Of a stretch of DNA of 64,000 nt, positions 21,149 through 29,083 are shown piece by piece (the first letter of the stretch is position 1; every line of letters begins with the position of its first letter). The stretch is taken from NCBI RefSeq assembly GCF_001425385.1, contig NZ_LMQO01000005.1, forward strand, positions 236,094 to 300,093, read 5' to 3'. The notes beneath the pieces were generated by a model. It was not told the DNA's origin and ran no database searches. It saw nothing but the letters and a program-made list of their open reading frames with translations. Source of the DNA: Sphingomonas sp. Leaf407. Lineage in GTDB: Bacteria > Pseudomonadota > Alphaproteobacteria > Sphingomonadales > Sphingomonadaceae. Made by a program: the position numbers and the translations under genes.

Positions 21149-21905
21149 GATGCGCTGGCTGCTCCTCCCCGTGCTGTTGCTGGCCGGCTGCGACGCGACG
21201 CAGCCGCGCCCCGCCAATGCGCAGCATGAGGAGGACAAGCCCGACTTTCCCCGGGCCGATCGCCCGGTCGCGACGATCGTGTCGGCGCGCTGGTCGACCG
21301 AGGAAGCGCGCGACCGGCTGAACGAGGCCGAGGCGGTGATGAACCTCGCCGGCATCGCGTCGGGCATGACCGTCGCCGACATCGGCGCGGGCGAGGGCTA
21401 TTACACCATCCGCCTTGCCCAGCGCGTGGGGCCGGACGGGCGGGTGCTGGCCGAGGACATCATCCCCGAAATCCGCGACGCGCTGGCGACGCGCGTGGCG
21501 CGCGAACGGCTCGACAACGTCAGCGTGCGGCTGGGCGAGCCGGACGATGCGAAGCTGCCCGAAAACAGCTTCGACCGGGTGCTGATGGTGCATATGTACC
21601 ACGAGATCGCCGAGCCTTATGCGTTCCTGTGGAACCTGCGCCCGTCGCTGCGCGCCGGCGGACGAGTGGTGGTGGTCGACGCCGAACGCCGTACCCAGAA
21701 CCACGGCACCCCGCCCGCGCTGCTGCGCTGCGAATTCGCGGCGGTCGGCTACCGCCAGGTCGCGCTGCAACGCATGCCCTCGGCCGGCGGCTATATCGCG
21801 ATGTTCACGCCCGAGGGTGCGCGTCCTCGCCCCGAGGACATCAAGCCCTGCCGCCTGCCCGGACCAACGCCCACGCCTTCGCCAAGCGGCAATCATCGCG
21901 GCTGA
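21138..21905 (+). CDS. Lipoprotein-type class I SAM methyltransferase
   Basis: 255 residues. The N terminus is a lipoprotein signal ([13 protein letters not shown], lipidation Cys at 18). A methyltransferase fold follows: motif [17 protein letters not shown], acidic residues in [10 protein letters not shown], and [11 protein letters not shown]. The export signal is odd because SAM is cytoplasmic. Possibly the fold binds another ligand, or the annotated start is too early. The start overlaps the prfB end; ATG at 21150 is an alternative that keeps the lipobox. Related exported proteins occur in sphingomonads, but the function is not known. Confidence 0.75.
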   Translation: MSTEMRWLLLPVLLLAGCDATQPRPANAQHEEDKPDFPRADRPVATIVSARWSTEEARDRLNEAEAVMNLAGIASGMTVADIGAGEGYYTIRLAQRVGPDGRVLAEDIIPEIRDALATRVARERLDNVSVRLGEPDDAKLPENSFDRVLMVHMYHEIAEPYAFLWNLRPSLRAGGRVVVVDAERRTQNHGTPPALLRCEFAAVGYRQVALQRMPSAGGYIAMFTPEGARPRPEDIKPCRLPGPTPTPSPSGNHRG

Positions 21906-21917
21906 CGTTCGGCAGGA

Positions 21918-22152
21918 TTGATTCACGCGAAGGCGCGAAGGGCGCGAAGAAGAAGGGTTGTTCGCGCAGAGGCGCGGAGGCGCAGAGAGGGGTTGTATTC
22001 GCCGCGACAGCGGCTCTCCATTTCACCCTGTCACAAGCGAAAGGCTGCGCCGGACGCGCAACCGTTGTCTCACGCACAACTCTCCGCGCCTCTGCGCCTC
22101 TGCGCGAAAATCTCTTCTACTTCACTCCGCGCCTTCGCGCCTCCGCGTGAAC
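21918..22152. repeat. Family B inverted repeat, doubled
   Basis: The 259-bp convergent space 21906-22164 is almost wholly taken by two nested inverted pairs. The outer pair is TTCACGCGAAGGCGCGAAG (21921-21939) with CGCCTTCGCGCCTCCGCGTGAA (22131-22152). The inner pair is CGCGCAGAGGCGCGGAGGCG (21963-21982) with CTCTGCGCCTCTGCGCG (22090-22107). The arms resemble the repeats at 7.6 and 60.4 kb. Confidence 0.75.
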
Positions 22153-22164
22153 CACCTGCTTCTG

Positions 22165-22689
22165 CTACCCCAGCAACCATGGCGAAAGCAGCAGCAACAA
22201 CTTCACATCGATCGCCTTCCCCGCCGCCCGCTGCTCCGAAACGAACGCCGGCAACCCATCCAGCGCGACCCGGTGGACGAGAATATCCTCCCCCTCCACC
22301 CCGCCACCCTCGGCGACGCGGACCAGTTCGCCCGCGCGGAACAGGGTGAAGCTTTCCGACACCATCCCCGGCGACGAATGATATTCGCCGAGCGACACCA
22401 TCGTGCCGGCGCGAAACCCGGTTTCCTCCTCCAGCTCGCGCGTCGCCGCCACCGCCGCCGCCTCGCCCGCCATGTCGTCGCCGACCAGCCCGGCGGGCAG
22501 TTCGATACACGCCCGTCCCAGCGGCACGCGATATTGCTCGACCAGCAGGACATGGCCCTGGTCGATCGCGACGATCACCGCCGCGCCGATCCCATTGGCC
22601 CGGCCGACATATTCCCAGCGGCCACGTTTCTTGGCGGTGATGAACCGCCCGGCCCACATCACCTCTTCGGGGGCATCGGCGTCGATCAC
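22165..22689 (-). CDS. NUDIX hydrolase, ADP-ribose pyrophosphatase-like
   Basis: 174 residues from GTG 22689. The NUDIX box is complete, with GLVGDD at its start and AATRELEEETGF as its core, followed by YHSSPGMVSESFTLF, which resembles ADP-sugar pyrophosphatases. It should hydrolyse a nucleoside diphosphate-linked substrate in the cytoplasm. The start overlaps the stop of the TPM gene upstream by 4 nt, so it is the last gene of the lemA operon. Confidence 0.88.
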   Translation of the reverse strand: MIDADAPEEVMWAGRFITAKKRGRWEYVGRANGIGAAVIVAIDQGHVLLVEQYRVPLGRACIELPAGLVGDDMAGEAAAVAATRELEEETGFRAGTMVSLGEYHSSPGMVSESFTLFRAGELVRVAEGGGVEGEDILVHRVALDGLPAFVSEQRAAGKAIDVKLLLLLSPWLLG

Positions 22690-23354
22690 AATTCGATCAC
22701 TCGGTCCGGCAGTTCGTTCACGTCATCCGCTCCCTTGGGAAAATGTTCGGCCAGTACCACGCCGATCGCGCCCACCGCCGCGACGATGCCGTCGCCCGGC
22801 TGCCCGTCCTTCACCGCCGCCAGCAGCGCCGCCAGCGCATCGCCCCACACCTCGGGCGCGACCCGGTCGTGGATCGACGCATCGGCGATCAGCTCGGCAC
22901 GATGCTCGGCCATCGACAGGTACAGCAGCACGCCGGTCGCGGCGACGGTGCGCTTCTCGGCCGCCGCGCGGAACAGCGTCAACGCCTGTCGGTGGACCCG
23001 CCGCGCCTTGGTGGAACGCGGGGTCAGCGCCATCCGCAACGGCTGCCAAGCACAGGCATAGCGCACGATCAGGAACACCGCGCCCTGCACCCATGCGACC
23101 ACGCCCAGCAGGAAGGCGGGCGTCGGCGCCTCGCCCCATGGTTCGATCCAGCCATGGATGCCATACAGCCACCCCGGCCACACCGCCGTCGCGGCGATAA
23201 CCAGCAGCATCGCCAGCACCGCCATATGCAGCCCGACGTCGTGATAGGCGTCCGACGTCCGCGCGGTGACGACCACGATCTCGCCCGCCGTGGCCGCTTC
23301 GGCCGCCGCCACCGCCGCGCTGATCGCGGCATGATCCTGTGCGTTCAGCCGCAT
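22686..23354 (-). CDS. TPM-domain membrane protein, second of a pair
   Basis: 222 residues. An N-terminal TPM-like fragment (NAQDHAAISAAVAAAEA, then AGEIVVVTARTSDAY) is followed by two hydrophobic segments (about 42-100) and a soluble C-terminal part with VLLYLSMAEHRAELIAD. It starts within the stop of the preceding TPM gene (TGATG), so translation is coupled. Proteins of this kind accompany LemA and YgcG-type proteins in many proteobacteria. The role is unknown, and a link to the envelope is inferred from the membrane spans. Confidence 0.78.
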   Translation of the reverse strand: MRLNAQDHAAISAAVAAAEAATAGEIVVVTARTSDAYHDVGLHMAVLAMLLVIAATAVWPGWLYGIHGWIEPWGEAPTPAFLLGVVAWVQGAVFLIVRYACAWQPLRMALTPRSTKARRVHRQALTLFRAAAEKRTVAATGVLLYLSMAEHRAELIADASIHDRVAPEVWGDALAALLAAVKDGQPGDGIVAAVGAIGVVLAEHFPKGADDVNELPDRVIEL

Positions 23355-24199
23355 CACCAGTCCCCCGACGCGCCGCCGCCGCCGAACGATCCGCCGCCGC
23401 CGCCGGTGAACCCGCCACCGCCCCAGCCGCCGCCACCGCCCGACGATCTGCCACCGCCGCCACTCCAGCCGCCGCTGCCGCGCGAGGCGCTGCGCGCGAT
23501 CTCGTCGGCGATCGACCACAGGATGACCGGCCCGATCCCGCTGTCGCTACGCTTGTGCGCGCGGCCCCATGGTCCGACGCGCCGCTTCCGTCCGGCCGAC
23601 AGCGCGATCAGCATCACCACGAAGATCAGGATCACGACGATCGCCACCACCGGAACCCCGCCGCCCGACGATCGCGCGCGCGGCTGCGCCCGGTCGAACT
23701 CCTTGATCGCGGCATCGACCTTGGCCTGCGCTTCCTCCGGTGCCGCGCGCAGTTGCGCGACCACCGCGTCGGTACCCGCCGTCATCGCGCCGGGAATATC
23801 GCCGGCGCGCAATCGCGGCACCATCAGCGTGCGCACGATCGTCGCCGACACCGCATCGGTCAGCACCGGCTCAAGGCCATAGCCGACCTCCAGCCGGGGC
23901 CCTCGCTGCCCGGCCGGATTATTGGGCGCGATGAACAGGATCGCGCCATTGTCGGCATTCTTCAGCCCGATGCCCCACGCCCGTCCCAGCTTGTAGCCGT
24001 ACTCGTCGAGCGGAAACCCCTGCGTATCGGCGATCGTCGCGACGACCAGTTGCCGCTTGGTATCGCGCTGCAACGCCTCCAGCTTCGTCGTCAGCGCGGC
24101 GCGCGTCTCCGCCGGCAGGACGCCCGCGTCGTCGACCACCAGCCCGGTGAACTTGGGAAACGTCTGCGCCTGCGCGCCTGCCGCCAGCCCCAGCAGCAC
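23354..24199 (-). CDS. YgcG-type TPM-domain protein with Gly/Ser-rich tail
   Basis: 281 residues from GTG 24199. A secretion signal ending GAQA precedes a TPM domain (KFTGLVVDDAGVLPAETR, LGRAWGIGLKNADNGAILFI). One membrane span (VVAIVVILIFVVMLIALSAG) and a Gly/Ser/Trp-rich tail with repeated GGGG blocks follow, typical of YgcG/Psb32 proteins. From GTG 24199 the signal is short. The frame continues upstream as [15 protein letters not shown] to a CTG at 24241, inside the lemA stop, which would restore a normal signal peptide. The true start is therefore probably a non-AUG codon further up. Confidence 0.85.
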   Translation of the reverse strand: MLLGLAAGAQAQTFPKFTGLVVDDAGVLPAETRAALTTKLEALQRDTKRQLVVATIADTQGFPLDEYGYKLGRAWGIGLKNADNGAILFIAPNNPAGQRGPRLEVGYGLEPVLTDAVSATIVRTLMVPRLRAGDIPGAMTAGTDAVVAQLRAAPEEAQAKVDAAIKEFDRAQPRARSSGGGVPVVAIVVILIFVVMLIALSAGRKRRVGPWGRAHKRSDSGIGPVILWSIADEIARSASRGSGGWSGGGGRSSGGGGGWGGGGFTGGGGGSFGGGGASGDW

Positions 24200-24237
24200 G
24201 AGCGCCAGCCACAGCCGCCCGAGGCGCAGCGCCGCGA

Positions 24238-24828
24238 TCAGTTGGAATTCCCGAAATTCACCTGCGGCGCGACCTCCGCGCCACCTTGCGCCTGGAAGCT
24301 CTGCTTGGGCTTGGCACCATAGAACACCTTTGCGCCGATCGCGTCGGGGAAGGTGCGGATCCGGGTGTTATACGCCTGCACCGCCTCGTTGTAATCACGC
24401 CGTGCGATCGTGATGCGGTTCTCGGTCCCCTCCAACTGCGATTGCAGGTTCAGGAAATTCTGGTTGGAGGTAAGCTGCGGATACGCCTCGACGACGGTGC
24501 GGAGCTGGCCCAGCGCCTGCGTCAACTGGTTCTGCGCGCCTTGAAACCGCTGGAACGTCTCCGGGTCCGACAGGTCGTTGGTCGTCACGTTGATCGACGT
24601 CGCCTGCGCGCGCGCCTGCGTCACCTGGGTCAGCACCCGCTCTTCCTGCCCGGCGAAGCCCTTCACCGTCGCGACCAGATTGGGGATCAGGTCGGCGCGG
24701 CGCTGATACTGGTTCTGCACCTCGCCCCATTTGGCGTTCACGTTTTCCTCGGCGGTCGGCACGCTGTTCACGCCACACGCCGCCAGCGGCACTGCCGCCG
24801 CCATCACGATCGCCGCCCGTATCCGCAT
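24238..24828 (-). CDS. lemA: LemA family lipoprotein
   Basis: 196 residues. A lipoprotein signal [14 protein letters not shown] (Cys at 18) is followed by a long helical LemA domain with [20 protein letters not shown] and [20 protein letters not shown], both diagnostic. It heads an operon lemA, ygcG-type TPM, second TPM, NUDIX, all overlapping. LemA and TPM proteins often occur together; their joint function at the envelope is unresolved. Confidence 0.92.
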   Translation of the reverse strand: MRIRAAIVMAAAVPLAACGVNSVPTAEENVNAKWGEVQNQYQRRADLIPNLVATVKGFAGQEERVLTQVTQARAQATSINVTTNDLSDPETFQRFQGAQNQLTQALGQLRTVVEAYPQLTSNQNFLNLQSQLEGTENRITIARRDYNEAVQAYNTRIRTFPDAIGAKVFYGAKPKQSFQAQGGAEVAPQVNFGNSN

Positions 24829-24904
24829 TCGCCTCGATCCCTGTCTTGCTTCCCGCCACCGTATCGCACCATTAAGGCACCCTCAAGCTGGCATGGAGGG
24901 CAAC

Positions 24905-25363
24905 ATGGCGATCATGAACGAGTTCCGCACTTTCGTCGCACGCGGCAACGTGCTCGATCTCGCGGTCGGGGTCATCATCGGCGCGGCGTTCGGCACTATC
25001 ACCAAGTCGCTGACCGACGACATCATCATGCCGGTGATCGGCTATATCTTCGGCGGATTCGATTTCTCGAGCTATTTCTTGCAGTTGGGGCCGATCCCGG
25101 CGGGCTTCGCCGGATCGCCGACCGATTACAAGGCGCTGAAGGCCGCCGGCGTGCCGCTGTTCGGCTATGGCGAGTTCATCAGCGTCGTCATCAACTTCGT
25201 CATCCTCGCCTTCATCGTGTTCCTGCTGGTGAAGTTCGTGAACCGCGCGATCGCGGTGGTTCAGGAAGAGCAGAAGAACGGCGAGGCCCCGCCCGCCGCC
25301 GATCCGGCCGACGTGGCGCTGCTGCGCGAGATCCGCGACGAACTGCGCGCGGCGCGGAAGTAA
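24905..25363 (+). CDS. mscL: Large-conductance mechanosensitive channel
   Basis: 152 residues. The N terminus [20 protein letters not shown] and the first span [20 protein letters not shown] are diagnostic of MscL. A second span [20 protein letters not shown] and a charged C-terminal helix complete it. The start at 24905 has GGAGGG 6 nt upstream; 24893 is also ATG but lacks spacing. The channel opens under hypo-osmotic stress. It is divergent from lemA with only 76 nt between starts. Confidence 0.95.
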   Translation: MAIMNEFRTFVARGNVLDLAVGVIIGAAFGTITKSLTDDIIMPVIGYIFGGFDFSSYFLQLGPIPAGFAGSPTDYKALKAAGVPLFGYGEFISVVINFVILAFIVFLLVKFVNRAIAVVQEEQKNGEAPPAADPADVALLREIRDELRAARK

Positions 25364-25430
25364 AGGCGCGGCTTACCCACGGGGCCGGGGAACCGGCAAC
25401 GTCATTCACCCAGACGGCAGCGCTTGGCGG

Positions 25431-25538
25431 CTCCCCTCCCTGACAGGGAGGGGCCGGGGGTGGGTCGGCCCGCGAGGAACCGTAAGCGCCCCACAACCGG
25501 CCAACCCACCCCCAACCCCTCCCTTGTCAGGGAGGGGG
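25431..25538. repeat. Family A inverted repeat, copy 1
   Basis: Two arms, CTCCCTGACAGGGAGGGG (25434-25452) and CCCCTCCCTTGTCAGGGAGG (25515-25535), each itself an interrupted palindrome, enclose about 60 nt with GGGTGGGTCGG and its complement. It lies between the 3' ends of mscL and the MipA gene. Further copies are at 27741, 30566, 34461 and 38168. Confidence 0.85.
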
Positions 25539-25567
25539 GCAGGTTCCGGGGGAATGTCGCGTCCGGC

Positions 25568-26515
25568 CTAGAAGCTGTACGCCAGTCCTACCGCGCCCAG
25601 CCACTGGTCGGCCGATCCGTTGCGCGACACGATCGGGCTGTCGGCGAAGTCGTTCAGCATCCGGCGATAGACGACCGTGCCGAACACCTGCAGCCCCGAG
25701 CGCAGATCGCCGGTCAGCGAGCGGCCGACGAGGCTGCCCAGCGTCCAGTTCTTCCACCCGGCCCGCGCGTTATAGACCGGCAGCCCGCTGGCGAGCGACT
25801 GGCCGGGCGTGATCGAGAAATAGCTGTCGGCATAGCCCTCGCCCACGCGCTCGCCCGATACGAACAGGCCGGCGACCATCTTGGTGCTCAGCGGGGTGAC
25901 ATAATTGACCGTCGGGGCGAGCACGGTCGACTTGTGGCCGCCCGCCACATCCTTGCGATAGCTGATCGATGCCGACAGCCGGTCGAACTGCGACGTGAGG
26001 ACACCGGTCTTGCCGATGCCGACATAGCCGCCCAGCTCGATCGCGGTGTCGACCTTGCCCAGCGCGCGGACCTGGGCATCGTCGATGCCCTTGGTCGAAT
26101 TGCGGTTGAGGTTCACGACCGCGATCGGCCCCGCCTGGAAATCCCACGTGGGACCAATGCCGTCGGGGATCAGGTCGACGCTCAGCCGGTTGCCGGCAAG
26201 CAGGAAGTTGAAGCCCGAGACGCGACCGGTAGCGGCGGGCACCGGGCTGAACGAATAATCGTCCGACCCTTCGTAATCGGGCAGGATCGCGGCGCCGAGG
26301 CCCACGACATAGAAGTCGGCGCCGGTGTCGGTGTTCGCCATGGTCGCGGCGGACGGTTCGGGCGGGGGCGACGGCGCGACCGCCGCGTCCTGCGCCAGCG
26401 CGGGGGTGGCGGCAAGGGTGGCGGCGGTCAGAACGGCGGCGAGAATGGCGCGCAAGGGCGTGGCTCCGAGGAATTGTTGCAACAGCGTAACGCTGTCGCT
26501 TCCCCTTCGGTCCAT
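25568..26515 (-). CDS. MipA/OmpV family outer membrane protein
   Basis: 315 residues. A signal peptide (ILAAVLTAATLAATPALAQD, cleavage about 42) precedes a beta-barrel with alternating hydrophobic strands such as DFYVVGLGAAILPDYEGSDD and a C-terminal WLGAVGLAYSF ending in Phe, as barrel proteins need for BamA recognition. The family includes MltA-interacting protein and OmpV. It stands alone; the next gene upstream starts a different run. Its role here is unknown. Confidence 0.88.
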   Translation of the reverse strand: MDRRGSDSVTLLQQFLGATPLRAILAAVLTAATLAATPALAQDAAVAPSPPPEPSAATMANTDTGADFYVVGLGAAILPDYEGSDDYSFSPVPAATGRVSGFNFLLAGNRLSVDLIPDGIGPTWDFQAGPIAVVNLNRNSTKGIDDAQVRALGKVDTAIELGGYVGIGKTGVLTSQFDRLSASISYRKDVAGGHKSTVLAPTVNYVTPLSTKMVAGLFVSGERVGEGYADSYFSITPGQSLASGLPVYNARAGWKNWTLGSLVGRSLTGDLRSGLQVFGTVVYRRMLNDFADSPIVSRNGSADQWLGAVGLAYSF

Positions 26516-26524
26516 CGCGATCGA

Positions 26525-26998
26525 CTAGAGCAGGTAGCGAATCCGAACCTGTTGCACGGTTGCATCACCCGCGATCGGGAATTCGGCTGCACTGAACCGC
26601 GGCGGACCGAACCCGATCGCCGGATTGCGCGAGAAACCAAAGCCTTCGCGCGGGATACCGGCAAAGGTGTCGAGCTTCTTGTTGTTGTTCTCGTCGTGGA
26701 TCACCGACACGGCATAATCGCCGCGCCCCAGCCCGGCGATGCGCACGCCGCGATCGCCCGCCGGAAAGCTGCGCGTCACCGCGTTCTTGTCGTCGGTGCA
26801 GCCGGGGAAATTCTCCGGCTCGGCGGTCAGGCACAGGCGGATGACGCCCTTGGTCGAACGCAGGTCGGTCAGGCGGACGTCAAGCGTGCCCGTCGGCATG
26901 GCTCCGGTAAGGCTCAGGATCATCGCGCCCCCCAGCGCGGCGATTGCGGTGACGCGCCGCGCGCGCCCGGTCTTTCTCGAAGTCACCAAGTCCCCCAT
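26525..26998 (-). CDS. DUF2141 family exported protein
   Basis: 157 residues from ATG 26998. A signal-like segment (VTAIAALGGAMILSLTGA) precedes a beta-sandwich DUF2141 domain with LDVRLTDLRSTKGVIRLCL, GDYAVSVIHDENNNKKLDT and GIPREGFGFSRNPA. The start lies 119 nt inside the 3' end of the upstream hydroxylase gene, in another frame; a longer start at 27040 is possible. DUF2141 genes are often near membrane or pigment genes, without known activity. Confidence 0.85.
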   Translation of the reverse strand: MGDLVTSRKTGRARRVTAIAALGGAMILSLTGAMPTGTLDVRLTDLRSTKGVIRLCLTAEPENFPGCTDDKNAVTRSFPAGDRGVRIAGLGRGDYAVSVIHDENNNKKLDTFAGIPREGFGFSRNPAIGFGPPRFSAAEFPIAGDATVQQVRIRYLL

Positions 26999-27695
26999 CG
27001 GTCTTGCACAACCGGTCCCAGAACCGGAAATAAAGTCCATAGTTACACCCGTATTTCTCGTGATGCCGCTGATGATGGCTGGCGGTAATCAGCCATCCGC
27101 CCAGTTTTCCCGACCACATCCATTTGGGAAAGATTTCCCACCCCATGTGGTTGGTCACGCCCATAACCGTCATGATGCTCAGCACCAATCCCAGCGCGCC
27201 GACATGGATCGGAATACAGAATACCAGTAGCGGAATTACCACAGCCCCGGTCAGCGCCTCGATGGGATGGAACGCCATCGCCGCCCATGCGGTGGGCGGG
27301 CGGCTGGCATGGTGGACCGCATGCGCGATGCGGAACCATTTGGGGACGTGCATCCAGCGATGCGTCCAGTAGAACCACGTATCGTGCGCGAACAGGTAGA
27401 GCAGCACCGACAGCGGCAGATACCACAGCGGCATGGCATCGACGTCGCTGTAGATCTGCGTCCAGCCGCGATGCTGCCATCCCCAGGCGACGACCCCGGC
27501 GGGTACGCCATAGAGGATCGCCGAGAGCAGCGACCAGCGGATTTCCTTGGCGATCTGCGCATCCAGCCCGGCGTAGAGTCCGGGGTGCTTCGCCCGCGTC
27601 GCAAAGGCGAAGCCGGCGGAGGCGAGCAGATAGCGGACGCCGACGATCAGCGTCATCGCCACGGCGGAAAGCAGGACGGTCAGCGCGATTGACAT
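26880..27695 (-). CDS. Sterol desaturase / fatty acid hydroxylase family protein
   Basis: 271 residues. Four to five hydrophobic segments carry the di-iron histidine clusters HDTWFYWTHRWMH, HAVHHASRPPTAW and HHQRHHEKYGCNYGLYFRFW of the fatty acid hydroxylase superfamily. The last about 35 residues overlap the DUF2141 gene in a second frame and have no family character, hinting at an extended C terminus. The start at 27695 is the likely one; the frame upstream runs through a family A repeat. Its place beside crtY invites a role in carotenoid or hopanoid modification, but it is not CrtZ-like, so the substrate is open. Confidence 0.85.
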   Translation of the reverse strand: MSIALTVLLSAVAMTLIVGVRYLLASAGFAFATRAKHPGLYAGLDAQIAKEIRWSLLSAILYGVPAGVVAWGWQHRGWTQIYSDVDAMPLWYLPLSVLLYLFAHDTWFYWTHRWMHVPKWFRIAHAVHHASRPPTAWAAMAFHPIEALTGAVVIPLLVFCIPIHVGALGLVLSIMTVMGVTNHMGWEIFPKWMWSGKLGGWLITASHHQRHHEKYGCNYGLYFRFWDRLCKTDGGLGDFEKDRARAARHRNRRAGGRDDPEPYRSHADGHA

Positions 27696-27740
27696 GGGCG
27701 CGCTGTAGCGGGTTTCGCGGGCCGGGGACAGCGCGCCTTT

Positions 27741-27851
27741 TCCTCCCCTCCCTGACAAGGGAGGGGACGGGGGTGGGTCGGCCCGAGAGGGAGTGCAAGC
27801 GCCCGCCACCAACCGACCCACCCCCAGCCCTTCCCTTGTCAGGGAGGGGAG
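27741..27851. repeat. Family A inverted repeat, copy 2
   Basis: Arms CTCCCCTCCCTGACAAGGG (27743-27761) and CCCTTGTCAGGGAGGGGAG (27833-27851) face each other between the divergent hydroxylase and crtY genes. Unlike most copies it lies in a region that must hold promoters for both neighbours. Confidence 0.85.
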
Positions 27852-27905
27852 TTTGCAGGGACCGACCGTTGCCACTGTCGGCTCGCTCCCCTAGGGCATG
27901 GAGCC

Positions 27906-29069
27906 ATGCCCACCATCCATCATTGCGACCTCGCCATCGTCGGCGGGGGACTGTCGGGGGCGTTGATCGCGTTGGCGGCGGCGAAGCGGCGGCCCGATGC
28001 GCGCATCCGGCTGATCGAGGGGGCGGCGACCTTCGGCGGCAACCATGTCTGGTCGTTCTTCGGCAGCGACGTGCCCGGCCCCTATCGCGCGCTGATCGCG
28101 CCGCTCGTCACCTATGGCTGGCGCGCCTATGACATCGCCTTTCCCGCGCACGCCCGCACCATCGACACGACCTATTATTCAATCACCTCCGACCGGCTGG
28201 ACGAGGTGGTGCGCGCCGCGCTGCCGCCCGAATCGCTGATGACCCGCGCGCGCGTGCTAGGCGCCAGCCCGACCGCCGTGGTGCTGGCCGACGGCGACCG
28301 GGTCGAGGCGCAGGGCGTGATCGACTGTCGCGGCCCCGGCGATACCAGCCTGCTCGACCTCGGCTGGCAGAAGTTCATGGGGATGGAGGTCCGCACCGCC
28401 TATCCCCACGGCGTCGAACGCCCGATCGTGATGGACGGATCGGTCGAACAGCATGACGGTTTCCGCTTCGTCTACACGCTGCCGTTCGATGCGACGACGC
28501 TGTTCATCGAGGATACCTATTACAGCGACACCCCCGATCTCGACACCCAGGCACTGGCCGGCCGTATCTCGGCCTATGCCGAGGCCAAGGGCTGGCCGGT
28601 CGCGACCGTCGGGCGCAGCGAAACCGGCGTGCTGCCGGTCGCGATGGGCGGCGATTTCGAGGAATACTGGCGCTCGGGCGGTAACCGCGTGGCGAAGGGC
28701 GGGATGCGCGCCGGGCTGTTCCATCCGCTGACCGGCTATTCGCTGCCCGATGCGCTGCGCCTCGCGCACAAGGTCGCGGACAGCGGCGACTGGTCGGGCG
28801 GCGCGCTCCACACGCTGACGCACGATGTCGCCGCCGGGCTGTGGCGCGAGCGCGGCTTCTATCGCATGCTGGCGACAATGTTGTTCAAGGCGGCCGAGCC
28901 GGAGGAACGCTACCGCGTGCTCGAACGCTTCTACCGGCTGGACCCGAAGCTGGTCGCGCGTTTCTATGGCGGGCGATCGACCATCGTCGACAAGGCGCGG
29001 GTGCTGATCGGCAAGCCGCCCGTGCCGATCGGCCGGGCAGTGGCCGCATTGATGGGTCGAACGGGTTGA
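27906..29069 (+). CDS. crtY: Lycopene beta-cyclase
   Basis: 387 residues of the bacterial CrtY type. The nucleotide-binding site is DLAIVGGGLSGALIALAAA, followed by FGGNHVWSFFGSDV, which matches the proteobacterial cyclases. FIEDTYYSDTP and a C-terminal FYRLDPKLVARFY are also typical. The enzyme closes both ends of lycopene to beta-carotene at the membrane. It is first of crtY-crtI-LOG-crtB; crtI begins 14 nt after its stop. A crtZ hydroxylase or crtG gene was not found in the window. Confidence 0.95.
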   Translation: MPTIHHCDLAIVGGGLSGALIALAAAKRRPDARIRLIEGAATFGGNHVWSFFGSDVPGPYRALIAPLVTYGWRAYDIAFPAHARTIDTTYYSITSDRLDEVVRAALPPESLMTRARVLGASPTAVVLADGDRVEAQGVIDCRGPGDTSLLDLGWQKFMGMEVRTAYPHGVERPIVMDGSVEQHDGFRFVYTLPFDATTLFIEDTYYSDTPDLDTQALAGRISAYAEAKGWPVATVGRSETGVLPVAMGGDFEEYWRSGGNRVAKGGMRAGLFHPLTGYSLPDALRLAHKVADSGDWSGGALHTLTHDVAAGLWRERGFYRMLATMLFKAAEPEERYRVLERFYRLDPKLVARFYGGRSTIVDKARVLIGKPPVPIGRAVAALMGRTG

Positions 29070-29083
29070 GGGGACGAACGGGC

